The notes beneath the pieces were generated by a model that had not been told where the DNA came from, did no database searches, and saw only the letters and a program-made list of their open reading frames with translations. Below are positions 48,428 through 61,589 of a stretch of DNA of 64,000 bases, piece after piece. This stretch comes from Membranipora membranacea. Lineage: Eukaryota > Bryozoa > Gymnolaemata > Cheilostomatida > Membraniporidae. The stretch is from the NCBI GenBank assembly GCA_914767715.1, contig OU612073.1:13764001-13828000 (forward strand), in the 5' to 3' direction. The position numbers and the translations under genes were made by a program. Position 1 is the first letter of the stretch, and the number at the start of each line of letters is the position of its first letter.

Positions 48428-51055
48428 CTGTTCACTCTTAATTATAGCTGTATAAACAAAGTTGATCCACATTCTCCACACTGCTTTTAAATTTGCCATC
48501 CATTGCTGACTTGTTATGCAATGACATCATAAGCTGACTCATTACGCAATGTGATGGACATTCTAAATGGTCCGTCACAGGGGGAAGCTGTTCGTGACAA
48601 AATCCTGTGGTCGAGCTGAGAATATATTTTTTTAACCACTGTTGACACCAGCCAAAAAATTTAAATAGAGCCAGCAGCAGTGGTTTAAGTCCTGATTCTG
48701 TAGCTGGCTGCTATTCTATAGCTGAATCAGGATGGAAATTAATGTTTTCAACCAAAAAACTTCATAAAACCAATCAGCAAGTTTTCAAACAATATTATGG
48801 AGCCTTTCATTAATTGTGTCATTTTCAATATTTTGATTTTCATCTTCACTTGACAACATAATAAAAAGTTTGTTTAGGAGCTAAGCATTTACTTTTTATA
48901 AATACAATGAATTTTAGTTATTTATTTTATGACAAATACTTTGTATGATTACTTGTTAAGTTATAACTTTTTATCTAGTGAATTTTCTTTCCAGTGCATC
49001 GCTGAATTGCCAATTTTAGGAGGAAAATGAATATACAATATATACATGCATTGTGGATTATTTTGATGACTGAGTTTTTCTAGCTACCTAGTCGGAAAAC
49101 TTGATCCACTCTTCAGGGTGGCTAAATTTAACTGTGTCCAGGTATGAGTTGCAAAAGAGCAGCCTGTTGTATTGTTTAGTGGGTTCACAAGAATTTCACA
49201 TGATACTGTTGTCGGTGGCAAAATTCTAATTTCTCATCAGCTTCCAGGTGGGGTGTAAGGAAATGTCACAAGTGCATCAGTCGCAGCAGCATTCAGAATA
49301 ACACTACATTTAAAAGCCGCATCACAGAACTTATACTAATTACGAGTGAGGTAGAAATGCTTGCAGTTATCACACCCTACAACATCACCAGTCAACCCTC
49401 TTCATATCCACCTCACCGTCACAGCCACCACATACCACAACCACACAGTCTATTCTGGAAAGCTGGATTGTAGCATAGTTGGAATTCAGATCTCTTTCCT
49501 TATATACCATTTGCACTGCAGTTTTGTCTTGTCTTGTGTGGGGGGAGGGAGGCTACTGGTTTGAGACCGCACACTTCAGAGAACAGGTGATTGACACCCC
49601 TAGTGGCCAAAGACCCTGGACAATTTTGATTATTATTGATAGAACACATCCTTGATGCTAGCAGGATGAGAATGTTCCATCAGTCGGTTTTTTTGTGATT
49701 ATGAGAGTGTGAGATATTGGTGATTTGTGAGAGTTGTTGGTTGAAGTAGATTTTTGATTTTGTGGTTTTGTGAGTCGTGAGAAGCCAGGGTAAATCCCTC
49801 GAGACTAGAGCGGACATCAAACCCGGGACCTCTGGATAGCAAAGGATGTGATCATTTGCGCTATCAAAGCTTCTGCAGTATTAGCATAGAAATAATAAAA
49901 CACCACATTGCTACCATTGCGATAATAAGGTGTCTTTGTTCTGCCTCGAGAGCTATTTCATTTATATGTTCAATATTCTACCAGTCTAAGAGAAAACTCC
50001 TCCGCTAACTAATCAATTTATTGATACTCACCCGGATATGGACTAAGTTCTAAGACAGACAATGAGTGGTACAGCCATCAATACTTCAACATAGCTTTCC
50101 AAAATACGCTGGGTATGGTGAGGGTTGAAATTAATTGTTGTAGGCTGTGATAACTACAAGTATTTCTACCCCACTTGTAAATTTATGTGAATTAGACGCA
50201 TCGAGTTGTCTGAATCCCGTTCAGACTGATGCATTTGTGGCTTGTTACATCTCCTCATCTGAAAGATGATAAGAAATCAGATATCTGCCACTGACAACAA
50301 TATGCTGTCAAGTTCTAATAAACTCACAAAACTACAACCGGCTGCTCATTTGCCACTCATGGCTGGATACTGTTAATTTTAGCTACCCTGAAGGTTCAAT
50401 ATAATTGTTGTCAAGTTTTCTGACACAGAAGCTAGGAAAATTCACCCATCAAAATAAGTCACAGTGTATGTATGTATGTTTTTTTCATTTAACTCCTAAA
50501 ATTGGCGATACAGCGGTGCACTGAAGTGAAATAAAAGATAAATGAAGATAAGAGTTTGAAAAATTAATCATAGAAAGCATTTGACAAATGGGCAAAAACT
50601 CACTGTACTAATAAAACTAAACTAAACTTTGTTAAATTTTAGCCGCTCTTTTATTATTTCGTTAGTTGAAGATGAAAATCAAACAATTGAACATGACACA
50701 ATTAATCAAAAGCTCTATAATATGGTTTGAAAATTTACTGTTTGGTTTTATAAAGTGTTTTGGTGGGAATATTAATTTCAATTACGGCAAAACCTTATTC
50801 AGCTATAGAATAGCTGTCTCCTACTGAGTTACAACTTGAAAAAATATCTTCCCTGCTTGACTAGAGTATTGTGTCAGGAATAGCTTCCCCCTGAGACAAG
50901 CAGACTTTCACTACAAGGTACATCACATCACATCACATTGCGTAATGAGTTAGTGTAAGATGCTGTTGTATAACAAGTCAGCAATGGAAGGCAAATTTAT
51001 AAACATGGTAAAGAATAAAAAATTTGTTTGTACAGCTACATAAAGCAGTGAAGAG
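48428..51055. other. spacer between tail-to-tail copies B and C
   Basis: The outer parts (about 48430-49460 and 50070-51055) are inverted copies of one another, being the duplicated 3' flanks. The central ~600 bp is unique and contains a tRNA-like SINE relic on the minus strand near 49790-49880 (box B-like GGGTTTGATGTCC). No gene is seen. Confidence 0.65.
49790..49880 (-). mobile_element. degenerate tRNA-like SINE head
   Basis: The minus strand reads TTTGATAGCGCAAATGATC (box A-like) and CGGGTTTGATGTCCG (box B-like) at tRNA-like spacing. It is weak and old. Confidence 0.4.
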
Positions 51056-54000
51056 TCAGCTTATTCCTCGTGAGTTGAACTGCAGATTTCCATCTACCGA
51101 GTACTGATCGAGACAGAAGTGAGATCCTTGTAGGGGACATTTAGAGAACTTCCCACCGATGTAAGACTTGGCCGTCCAAATATCCTTACAAAAATACTCT
51201 CCTGTCTGCTCGCATCCAGCAAACTGCCCTTGTTCATATATGTGGGTTCTATCTGTCAGTCTAGTGGTGTCATCATCCATCTGAATCCAGTGCGGTGCAT
51301 GTCTAAATACCTCAAACCCATACCTTCAATATAAAAAACTGAATGTAAGTATGTAAGGGGTAGCAATAACATCCAATACATTTAGCCTCACAACTCGTTG
51401 GGTTAGAACATTACTTTCATCGTCATGAGTCACGAAAAAAAAGGTGAAATAGATAATTTGAGAGGAGTTGACGATTTAAAAATATAATTATTCGTAACTG
51501 CAGCAATTTCCCATCTTCTAATCAGATGCAAACACATTTCTGTGGTGAGGACGAGCTTTCTGAGGGTGCTGTTTGTCAATCGGTATCGGTCCATTGGTTG
51601 GTGTGATTACTAGAATGAAAGGGGTTCGACTCCCAGTGAAAATTGAAGATTTAAGAGCTAGTTAGCTTCTGACTAACCACCTATGATATCGTTTTCATCA
51701 TCAACATGGGTGTTGGCGAAGATATACATTTGAAAAGACAAGAGCACTTGCTCTTCCCCTTATTGGACAAGTTCACAGAGATCCATTGATTTCCAAAGAT
51801 TAGAAGGTGCTTGATTTAAAATATTGTTAACAGAATGTGAAAAAGTTTCTAGTTGCTTACTGATTGCGAGCGTAGAGCCTTGGAGACTCCATAACCACCA
51901 TATTTTTACCATCCAAGCTGATAGTTGTTGGTGATATACCTTGTCTAGTCAATTTCATGCTCCCCATCTCTAATGACCAGGGAAGAACCTCGATTTTCCA
52001 CTTTTTTATGGCAAAGATCCTATATTCCACTGTCCGCGTCATGTTATTATCATGATATTTCTGGAATTAACAACATGTCACAGCAATAACTACCCTCAAT
52101 CTTCAGATGGAATGTAAGTTGTCTTCTATCAAAATAAGGGCTAACAATCTTTTTCTTCAACATTGCATAAAAATGATAAATGCAATAACGTAACTGTAAA
52201 GTTTTTGGTTTTTAGATAGGGTTGTAATTGTTCCGTAAAAGCAGTTTGATTATTAGGATGTATAAGTAGGTCCGCGTCTAGCTCCTAGGGAAGATATGCA
52301 TTGAGTTTAACTGCTCCTAACAAGGTACCTCCAATAAGCTCATACAATATCCCCACCTCCTTCAAAAAAAACATAGTGTGTGTGGTATTTCAGCATCGCA
52401 GAATAGTTCGTGCCAATAGCCAATGCGCTGTGGATTGTGTTTAAAAGCAGTAAATAATTATCGCAGCATATTTGTGAACTAGTGTTGTCACATAAGAGAG
52501 TGTTCTCGATATTCAACTGAATCAAACCATTTATCAAATATCTGTATTCACCTCGAACTTTTTGACGACGATCTTGACACTGTCTAACAATGCCTCCATG
52601 CAGCAGGGTGAAAGGGCAACTCCTGTCTTGCCTTTTTTGGTTGGTCCACACCATGTATATACCTCATCACAGGTGTATTCGAATACCCTATTCAATGGAA
52701 GTTATAGCTTCTCGATCTGTGAAGATCAGAAATGAAATCAGAACACAACTCATAATATAGCATAGAATTCCTCAAAAAGCATGTCAATTGTGGTGCATTA
52801 ACAAAAGCTTGTCAATGCAGCCAGCCTGGACCAAATGGTTGGAACCATTGTAGACCTTGATATGTGGTTAGAAGTCTCTCGGCCCACCACCGGGCTGTAG
52901 CTGCAGAACCATAAGACCCACCTGAAGCTTTTGCACCAGATCGAGCCAGTCTTCTCTTCTAGTTGGCGATCAGTACTCCCATCAGTGACAAATGACATAG
53001 AGTCTGGACACACAAGAGCCTGTTTGCCAGCAGCTTTCAGCCTTAAAACCAGAGAGCAAAGCTACTTGTGGCAGTTTTCTTCTCTTTCTGAAGCGTTATC
53101 TAGAATGAAATAAGGGTACTCAAGGAATACCGAAAGACCAACGCAATAGAGCAGTCTGGCAGCTAGTTCTGCAGCAGTTATGCATTGTTTTTACACTGAA
53201 ATACTTTACAATGGGTAACAAATCCCCCCTCCCCCTCTTGAACATAAGGTATTCATGGATATATGCTGTTCAAGCCCACTACGCCACCACCGCTTCCATG
53301 CATTTTTAATTATTGATTGTTTCCACATGAATTGAAAATAAATATATTTTCCATTGTCAGGAGACATTGAACAATAGAAGATAACTTCATTCATTAACAT
53401 ATGTTGAAAAATTCAACCTTCATAATTCACTTAATAGGAAGAATGGTAGCTAAAATCTGAACCTGAAACGACCTAGCAATCCGGAATTGAAGCAAGAAGA
53501 AAAACATTCTTGACACATTCCTGACCGTTGCTGGGGAGGGGGGGGGGGCGTCGGGCTGGGGGGCTTAGACTAATCTAGCAAACAACAACGAAGATTAGCT
53601 TATTCTGAAAAATATCCTTGTGAAGCATCAGACTGTACCAAGCAATTAATCTGATTTAAATCTGAGATCTGGCAGTGCGGGATGCTCTTCCTCTCTGTTT
53701 CGATACCAATTAATATGTAGACAGCTACGGATACGTCACTGTAATGGTTATCAATGTTTAACATATGATCAAAGCTTGTTTCTGAACCAACCTGCTTGAA
53801 GAGTTGTGTTTTAGCAGCGAAAGGACCTTGAATGTGATCACAGAAGAGACATTCCTCTTCCGACCTCTCATAGCCATGTCTATATACCAGAGTGTAATTA
53901 CCAAAAACAGACTGTAAACAACCTGTGCTCCACTGAAGTAAAAAAAGGAAATATACCATTATATAGAGTATGAAAAAAGGCAAGTGAAATAACAATATCT

Positions 54001-54320
54001 AATGAGAACTCAAATCATCACTCATGGCTGTAACAGCAGTGTGTACTATAAACAATACATAATGATGCTGATGCACTCACTAACACAACACATAAATGTG
54101 ACCTTAGCCTAGGCTTGCCTTTACCAGTAAGGAGCTTACCCTGCCATTCATGAATCCTCTCACGGCACTCCCAACTGCTGTGACGTTCAGACTACTGATT
54201 TGCCTAACCAGCCTCTCTAGTCTATCAAACTCAGTAAAATGGGCTATATTCCTCCCAATATAAACGTACTTCGTCTGTACGCGAGATATAAGTTCTGACC
54301 AAACCATCGTCTCAGGTGTC

Positions 54321-55640
54321 TGATTGATTGATTTTATTTCCATCACTAACATAATATATGTTGTGAAAAAAGGTGTTAAATACTGATGCCCATGATATTA
54401 AAAAAATGATGACAGTGTAGCATACATGGCTTAAAATAGAAGTTAAAAGTCTCTGAGGCTGGATGTCATTTAACAAAAATTACTATACAAGTTTATTAAG
54501 CTTGAGTGCTGCCTGGTGTAAAAAAGAATCTCTGCCCCATGTGCTTCTGTATTTAATAGTACAATATCGTCCTGATGGGCACTTTTCAAGAAAGGCATTT
54601 ATAAAATGTTTGTCATCATGTATATATTGTAGAAGCAAGGTGTTAGTTTTGGCCTCTATTAGATTGTCGATATTCCCAAGATCTTCGATGCCTAGTTTGA
54701 GTGCCTCTTTAAAAAAGTGTCGGAGTTGCTTTTCATCTTTAGCATACAGGGATGTGAAAAGAATGGGCAGACAGTAAGTAAGAAGGGAGATAATAAAACT
54801 TTTGAATAGCATCCTAGCCAGGGTGGTTGAACTAAGGTAAAAAAAATTTCTAACGATATAAATTCTCTGACTAGCTTTTGTTGCCACAGAGTTAATGTGC
54901 TCTTCAAAACGAAGTTTGTTGTCTATCAGCACCCCTAGATATTTCACATTGTCACTAAAACTGATACTAACATTATTCAAAATCATAGCAGGGGTGTCTG
55001 GCTTAATAGAAAACAACATTTCTTGGGTCTTACTTGGGTTCAAGAAAAGGTCTAAGGAATTACATTGATCGGATATTCTATCTACTTCAGAAATATAATT
55101 ACTCAAATCAGACTCATCAGAAATACAACCTATTACACAAGTGTCGTCTGCGTCTGCGTATTTTAAAGTAGTGACATTATTAGTTTGAGATCTAAAACAG
55201 AAAACAAAAGAGGGCTTAACACAGAACCTTGGGGAGTGCCTGTATTGGTGACAATAGGCTGAGACATAGTGCCATCAACTAATGTTCTTTGAACTCGACC
55301 ACTGAGGAAACTGGTTATCCAACCTGTTACATTACAGTCCAGATGTTGTAGTTTGGGTATGAGATGACTGACGTTTATAGTTCCAAAGGCCGAAGAGAAA
55401 TCTAGGAACAGGCATCGTGAATAATTGCAAGCTTGTATGTCAATAAAGTTTGTAACAGTCGTAGTGAGGCAGAGCACTGCATCCTGGGTTGAACGATGTG
55501 AGCGATAAACGAACTGAAATTTATCCAAGGAAGTGTGGTTAGAGATGTAGGTCTTAACTCTTAATAAGTCTCTCTAATATTTTCACCAGGCAGCTAGTCA
55601 GAGCAATAGGACAGTACAGTTACAAGGCTGCTCTACTTAC
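54321..55640 (-). mobile_element. 5'-truncated CR1/Jockey-like LINE inserted in copy C
   Basis: Minus-strand frames at 55163-55528 and 54483-55106 carry RT signatures: FVYRSHRSTQDAVL, LDFSSAFGTI, GTPQGSVLSPLLF, a YADADD variant of YADD, and KYLGVLIDNKLRFEEHI. The two parts are separated by a frameshift and another occurs near 55530. The element ends in a (TCAA)n tail exactly at 54321, the edge of a LicD-like exon, and removes the normal acceptor. It is dead. Confidence 0.85.
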
Positions 55641-56955
55641 ACTAGGAATTATCAAAATAAACAATATTGGACAATGGTAGCGTAGTCAAAGATATTTTAG
55701 TATTAACGCGTAACAGGGGAGATAACCTACTCTAGACCCTTCTAGACCCTGGATTTTCGTCCTTTATATTAGGTTACATCATTCAATGATGTCAATGATG
55801 GCATAACAAAACTCCATTGTAACTTTTATAAATCTTGAAAGTGGCAGGTGGCCAGATTGATGAATTTCCCCCAGTGGATAAAAACCGCAGGCACTATAAC
55901 AATCACTGAAGTGTCCCCTCTGTATATCCTTACTCTGTGATAATATGGAGCATTAGCATTGAAACAAGGATGCTCTAAATTGTGGGTGAGGTGAGGTGAT
56001 GTTACGTGATACTTTTGTCACAAGTTAGAAATATCACTGAGGCCAATAATTAAAGTTGAGGTGCAGGGCACCATTTATTTTCATCGTGGTACTTAGAAGT
56101 GCAAGATTAGACATAATTATAGCTTGTCTGTCCAACAATATTATGTGGGGACAGTGGGGCTTAGTTTGATAAAGTTTGATAAAAAAAAAAGCAGTTTGAT
56201 AAAGTTTGTTCCAGTTCCAGGACATATAGAGCGTTTTCTTAGAAGTTTGAGTTATAGCATAATTATACCTCTGAGGCCTCAATTGAAGGTGAGGCGATGT
56301 CATCGTCATGCCATTGTTATGCTACAGCTGTTATGTCACGGAATTGTGCAGTAAACAATTCATTTCCACTTCCATTTTCAAGGCCATTGGAAATGATTAT
56401 AACTTGGCTGAGGAACAATAAGTGGGACAGATAAAGTTCGTTCCAGTTTCCTAGTATTCGGACTACCCTTCCACGAATCAGCCGCAGATCAGCGGGTAGG
56501 AGCAATTCCAAATGCAAACGAACTGAATAAAGCTTGATTTAGCTAGGGCTTGTATACTCCCTAATACATCTTAATATCATGCATGTACGCTGTTTTAATG
56601 CACATTTTCATGATTGAGATTCAGAGATCCACGACTATCTGTTTAGGTAGACAAGGAGGTCAGCAAATATTGTCTTTCTGTCGACCGTTTATAAGCTGCC
56701 GACCTACTGAGTATTGACACGTCAGCAAAAATTTGATTTGACATTCAATGTTATGAAAAAAAGAGCAAAATATACTTACCTTTGCCTTTTACAGTCTACG
56801 GCGATATTGATATACTGGACTCAATCAGAAATAATCAAAAAATTTAATTCAATATCTATGAATTGCTCCAAATCATTGTTTAAGATTTCGCATCATATCA
56901 TCAAATTACACAAATCAGGCAAAATAAATGACGCGAAAAGTCAGTGATCATATAT
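55641..56955 (-). other. remnant of intron 1 of copy C
   Basis: About 56034-56570 is homologous, inverted, to intron 1 of copy B (about 42590-42860). Two partly redundant blocks (56034-56250 and 56270-56520) suggest a local tandem duplication. No exon is present. Confidence 0.6.
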
Positions 56956-57781
56956 CAATGAACTAAACCTCCAGGAAGAACAACTCATAGTTAAGCTGGC
57001 TGCTGATTGGCTAATTCCGAAAAATTGAAAAATGATGTGCATGCATAAATAATGGTCACTTGAAATTAGAGAGTGATCAGTAAAAAATGAAATTGCAATC
57101 ACTAGGAGTAATTGTTTATGATGAAACATGGTTATGAGGGATAATAGGAGTCATACCTTCAACTGCCTGTCCAACATTCCATGATTTAGAGTCAGATGAC
57201 ACATTCCTCAGCATATCTTGCTTGTATATGCTGATTTTAATGAGTTTTTCATCATTTTACAATCAAAATGTGAATGTTCAATGTATTTACCTGCAAGGTA
57301 TATGTTCTTTGCAATATAGCCCATAGCCACATGTTTTTAGATTGATCAATTATGGGTTCTGCATAGAGATTCCAGGATTTATAGAGTGGAAAATTAACAT
57401 TTTAATGACTTTTCTCTGCATTATTTTTGAGGTTTAAGCATTGTATATCTGCAAAGGATGGCACCTCAAATGTCAATGAGCATCTTCTCTATAGTTCCAT
57501 GTCTCAGTTTAGTGAAATAAACCATCAGTTATGAGAATATTTGGTGTCAACACCATGGCCATCAAGCCTCATCACTAAGCATATTCACAGAATTGCGGTT
57601 ATTTTCTAGTGAGTCAGTGTATTCAGTGTAACCCACCCCTAATTGCTACAAAAGAACTTGGGCTATCAGGGAGTTATGTTTCCAATTTAGTGTGTTTTTG
57701 AGAGGACAACTCTGAACCAACTGCACACACCTCAATTGGTCATGTGACTGCAGTTGTTCTTCCTGGAGGTTTAGTTCATTG
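56956..57781. mobile_element. 826-bp hAT-like non-autonomous element in copy C intron 1
   Basis: Perfect 30-bp terminal inverted repeats start CAATGAACTAAACC, matching the loose YARNG start of hAT elements. CATATAT directly flanks both ends (56949-56955 and 57782-57788) as a 7-bp target duplication. The interior has no transposase. Copy B intron 1 lacks it. Confidence 0.85.
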
Positions 57782-58325
57782 CATATATTAACCAATTCAT
57801 ATAGTGAGCCAAATTTCTAAGGATAAATTTCACCTGCCCACTTGATAAAACAGACTTTTCAACCTCTTTTGTTCAAATAATGCAATGTCATAGAATCAAA
57901 TTTCTGCTAACTTTTTACCACTCAATAGCAGAAAGCCAATATCTGCTGACCCCAGTGGGTAGACCTATCAGAGCCAACACAATGGCTAGGAGGGGTTTAG
58001 CAAAGGTTATCAAACTGTGGCTGCACCATATTTTTGATTATGGGATAGATATGATTAATAGTATTATGTGAAACCACTCACCGAAAGGTATCATGGATCT
58101 GGAAAAATATGAGCGTCACCAAGCATACCCCGCTTAGCAAAATCGTTCTCTTACATAGCCTGATCATCATCAGACCACCAAGAGAAGAAACCGAACTGCA
58201 AATAAAGACAAATAGATGCTATTGTATGGAGTCACCTCAGCTCTTATTCTTTGCTCCAGAATTCCACGTGAACGCCCAAAAGTACTCTAAATTCTATGGC
58301 TAAGATTTAATTTGCACGGTAAGAA

Positions 58326-58437
58326 ACAGAAAGGAAATAATATCATCAATGATGTTGGTCAAGTCGATAATATATGGTTGAAATGTAAAGTTTTGAATGA
58401 ACTGAACTTCTCTTTAGATCTCAAATGTAACGGTATA
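58326..58437 (-). mobile_element. LINE 3'-end fragment
   Basis: It is the inverted match to 6930-7040 over about 110 bp with few differences, the 3' end of the same LINE family. Confidence 0.75.
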
Positions 58438-61137
58438 TAGCTAATCTCAAATATCTCAAATATATAGCTAATCTCAAATATATAGCAAATCTGGCCTCAG
58501 GTACCCACTAATGAATCTTTGGAGACTGAAATTCAAAAATTTCTAGGTAATTTTTAAAAAAACACAAAAACAAAGCACATAAATGCACTGACAGCAAATG
58601 TTGCATTATGATGGCTAACCTTGTAGAGTCCATGCAATTATCTTCCTACTTTTTATCTACTTTTCCTGACTTTGTAATCTCTATATTCAAGATGGTCGTA
58701 GTGAGATCAAATTCTTGTTCTAAATGTGAGGCATGGGTAAAAAAATTGGTGGCTAGCTTGTATTAATTTTACTTTCTTCTGACCAAAACATGTGGATAGA
58801 ACAAAACATCTTTGTAAGCTTGTGTGTGTGATAGAGCATAATAACACCTGATTTAAAAGGGATGTTTTTATATAGTGGGGGGAAGAGCATAACCCTGTCA
58901 TGGGATCAACATGATAGACATGGTAATGGGGATATGTTATTACAATCGACTTTGTATCAAAACATTCTCATGTTACAATCCTTCAAGCATTTGAATTAAA
59001 CTGTTCTAGATTGCCTCTAATTTGACCTTTATTTGAAAATATTTCCCTTATGGAAAGTGGTTATATGCTTGATGGATACGCTCCCTCATTAAATGCGATT
59101 TCAACAAGATGACAGTACAAATTTTACACTATTTCAGATGTTCTGTCCACATGTAACAAAACCTGCGGGGGATAACACCTGTTTGGTCTTTGGGTAGTCT
59201 TTAAAAATAACAACGATAAAATGAGGGATACAAAATATAAGAGCATGCACCAAACAGACAAAAACGATGAATTGGATGAAAACACTAACTATAACTTGAT
59301 GTCGATGCACAGCTTACAGTGATTATATTTGGGAGTGGCTGTTCAATGAATCACGAACATAGAGGAGCAAACTTCATACAGTTGCTGCAAATGATTAGGT
59401 GTTGACTGTTGCAGCGCGAGCATCGCATACAAGAGCTCAAAATTAATCACCGAAAAAAATCAGGAAATATTTATGCTATAACAGCGAGGAGGAAGAAGAA
59501 AAGAACTGCTACACACTGGGACACTAAGCTCATGTGAGACAAACATTAACAGAGATTCCTATTCACTAATCATTCATTGAAAATCATTTAATATGATTAT
59601 ATAGCAATGAATCGGGAAGAAGGGGTTGTGATTGCCATGCCCTGGCTGACCCAAACATTTGCTATTGTGATTCGACTAATCCATGACTGGTATACACCAA
59701 TGTGAGGTGAAGAGAGTTTCACCCAATAAGGCCGATGATGAAAACTCATGTCCCAGAGCTCTACCCATAGGAAAAACAGCAGCGAACCAAAACTAAACTA
59801 ACTATGAGTGATGATACCATACAGTAGTACTCAATATGAGAGAAATGTTGTCTGGCTGAAACAAGAGGAGACGATTCCAATACTCATTGTACAACTGGTT
59901 CACAGCAGGGATAGTAGCTTTGATTGGGGGCGGGTACCCCCCCCCCCCCAAACAAAGCTTGTCAAAACAGGCTACAGGGATAGGTGTGTCCCAAAAGGAA
60001 TTAAGTGCTTCGGCATAAAAATAGCCTTTTACCTTGAATCATCAGGTATGTATGGTAAAATAATGGACAAATGCCCCACTGAAACTGTGTCCGCGTGTGT
60101 AACATTCTCCTATATCCTATCTCCTATATCCTACAATCATCATTGGCGGACCAGCGGAGAGACAAGAAAAAAAAATACACCAGAATTAAAAAAATAACAA
60201 GTTTTAGAGAGCTTTGATAGTAGCTGTTTATATTGAGTAAGTTTTTTTGATGAACGTATCTGTATTAGTTAAGGAGTTAAAAGTTGTAGTAATTTTTTTC
60301 TGATAAAGTGATAATGTAAAGATGTTTGAACCCAAAAAAAAATTTGAGAGCTAGATGAAATAAGGAAATCCGGAGCCATGAAATGCAAAGTTTAAGAGCC
60401 AAAAAATAAGCTTACCTTTGGTGTTGATTTTCCAACCTGTTTTTTTTTTGGGATGATAGTTTGATGTTTGTTTTCTTGATAACTGATAATGTGCGGTAGG
60501 ATTTAATCTTCATTAGATCTGCAAGAAATACCAGTAAATTAACACAAACACCGTCAAATCCATAAAATAAAACCAAAGGTTTTATCACGTACAAGAAAGA
60601 GGTTACTATGATGAAATCCCGCATGCCAAAAGTAATGTTTATTCACAGGTCTTCACAACATTGGGATTATTTTGCCAGGTATAACTATTGAACCAATCTG
60701 AGAAAAGATGTTTTCTCATGGAAGTCAGTCAAAACTTTCCGTTGCGCTGTACAACTTTGAACGCTTCGCTAAAAGTAACCAATAATAAGTACAGTATTTT
60801 TCCTGAAAGGGCCCATACACTCATCCTGCGTTGGCTTGGTTCTAGTTTAGATCTCTTTCCTCATACCACTTTTTTTTGGGGTCTCCAAATCAAAAAAAAG
60901 TATGACAAGGCTAGTGTGGTCAACTTAGCAATACTGCAAGAATGATTTCACCTGTTCTATCAATAGCAGCTATCTCAAATACTCAATGATGGTGCCTTTG
61001 CCGTAGATTCAGTTTAAATTCAAAACATTCTTGCATAAACCTTGACTGCAAAATTATTGAATTATGGGTAAATACTAGAATAACAATAGCTTAAATCATG
61101 TCCAATCTAAGGGGACATAGATCTAGTTTAATTTTTG
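58438..61137. other. non-coding interval
   Basis: No supportable gene. Two low-complexity features are visible: a C homopolymer run at about 59939-59950, and a nearby CAAAGCTTGTCAAAACAGGCTAC block that is related to about 43062-43110. Confidence 0.5.
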
Positions 61138-61212
61138 CCTGCATTCCAGTTGCTCCCTTCCACTGGTCACTGAGAGGCGACCATGGGAAGGGAGCAACTC
61201 CTAATGCAAGCA
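61138..61212. repeat. second copy of the TTGCCTGCATTCC hairpin element
   Basis: It has the same arms and the same ATGGACCAAACTTGGTCTAG flank as 9206-9302, but a shorter loop and a less perfect right arm. Confidence 0.75.
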
Positions 61213-61589
61213 AATGGACCAAACTTGGTCTAGAGGGGACCTTGTAGAAGTGTGTGTGAATAAGCAGGAAATTAGAAGTACAGATTTCGAATCAACAAGC
61301 TTGCACTGTAGATGATTTTTGTGTGGTAGAACTTGCGTATTGCATGTCAGAATCTTATGAGGCAGTCATTTTAATATATTTGATAAGAGGTTCATGCTCC
61401 GGCTCGGGAAGGTGTTTTAAAGTTACTGAATTTTGCGGTTGAGATTTTTTGCTGTTTTCTATACATGCTTAATCATTGCCACAGACTATCATCAAAACAA
61501 ATATGCAGGGACACTCAGAGTTATTTCCCGTTCGGGATAGCTTGAATCTATGTATGTAAAATACATCGACAAGCCATAATTGAGGTGTG

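Larger units (their letters stand above)
51056..58170 (-). pseudogene. LicD/FKRP-like copy C, decayed, exons 2-4 lost
   Basis: Recognisable exons, in transcript order: 58082-58170, 54140-54320, 53792-53932, 52922-53099, 52552-52716, 52192-52359, 51861-52060, 51056-51323. The counterparts of copy B exons 2-4 are absent; a LINE occupies the DNA directly next to the exon at 54320. Lesions: the exon 52922-53099 has a one-base loss giving TAA plus a two-base gain, the next exon has a TAA early, the LicD exon has TAG in place of the Trp codon in PWELDADL and a lost donor. Exon 1 still encodes a signal anchor. The copy is dead. It is inverted and tail-to-tail relative to copy B. Confidence 0.85.

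Noticed and set aside
56034-56354. Overlapping 91- and 76-codon frames
   Set aside because: They lie in a decayed intron of copy C that is homologous to copy B intron 1, and carry no protein motif.
59808-60197. 129-codon plus-strand frame
   Set aside because: It spans a C homopolymer and AT-rich low-complexity sequence, with no splice partner or recognisable motif.
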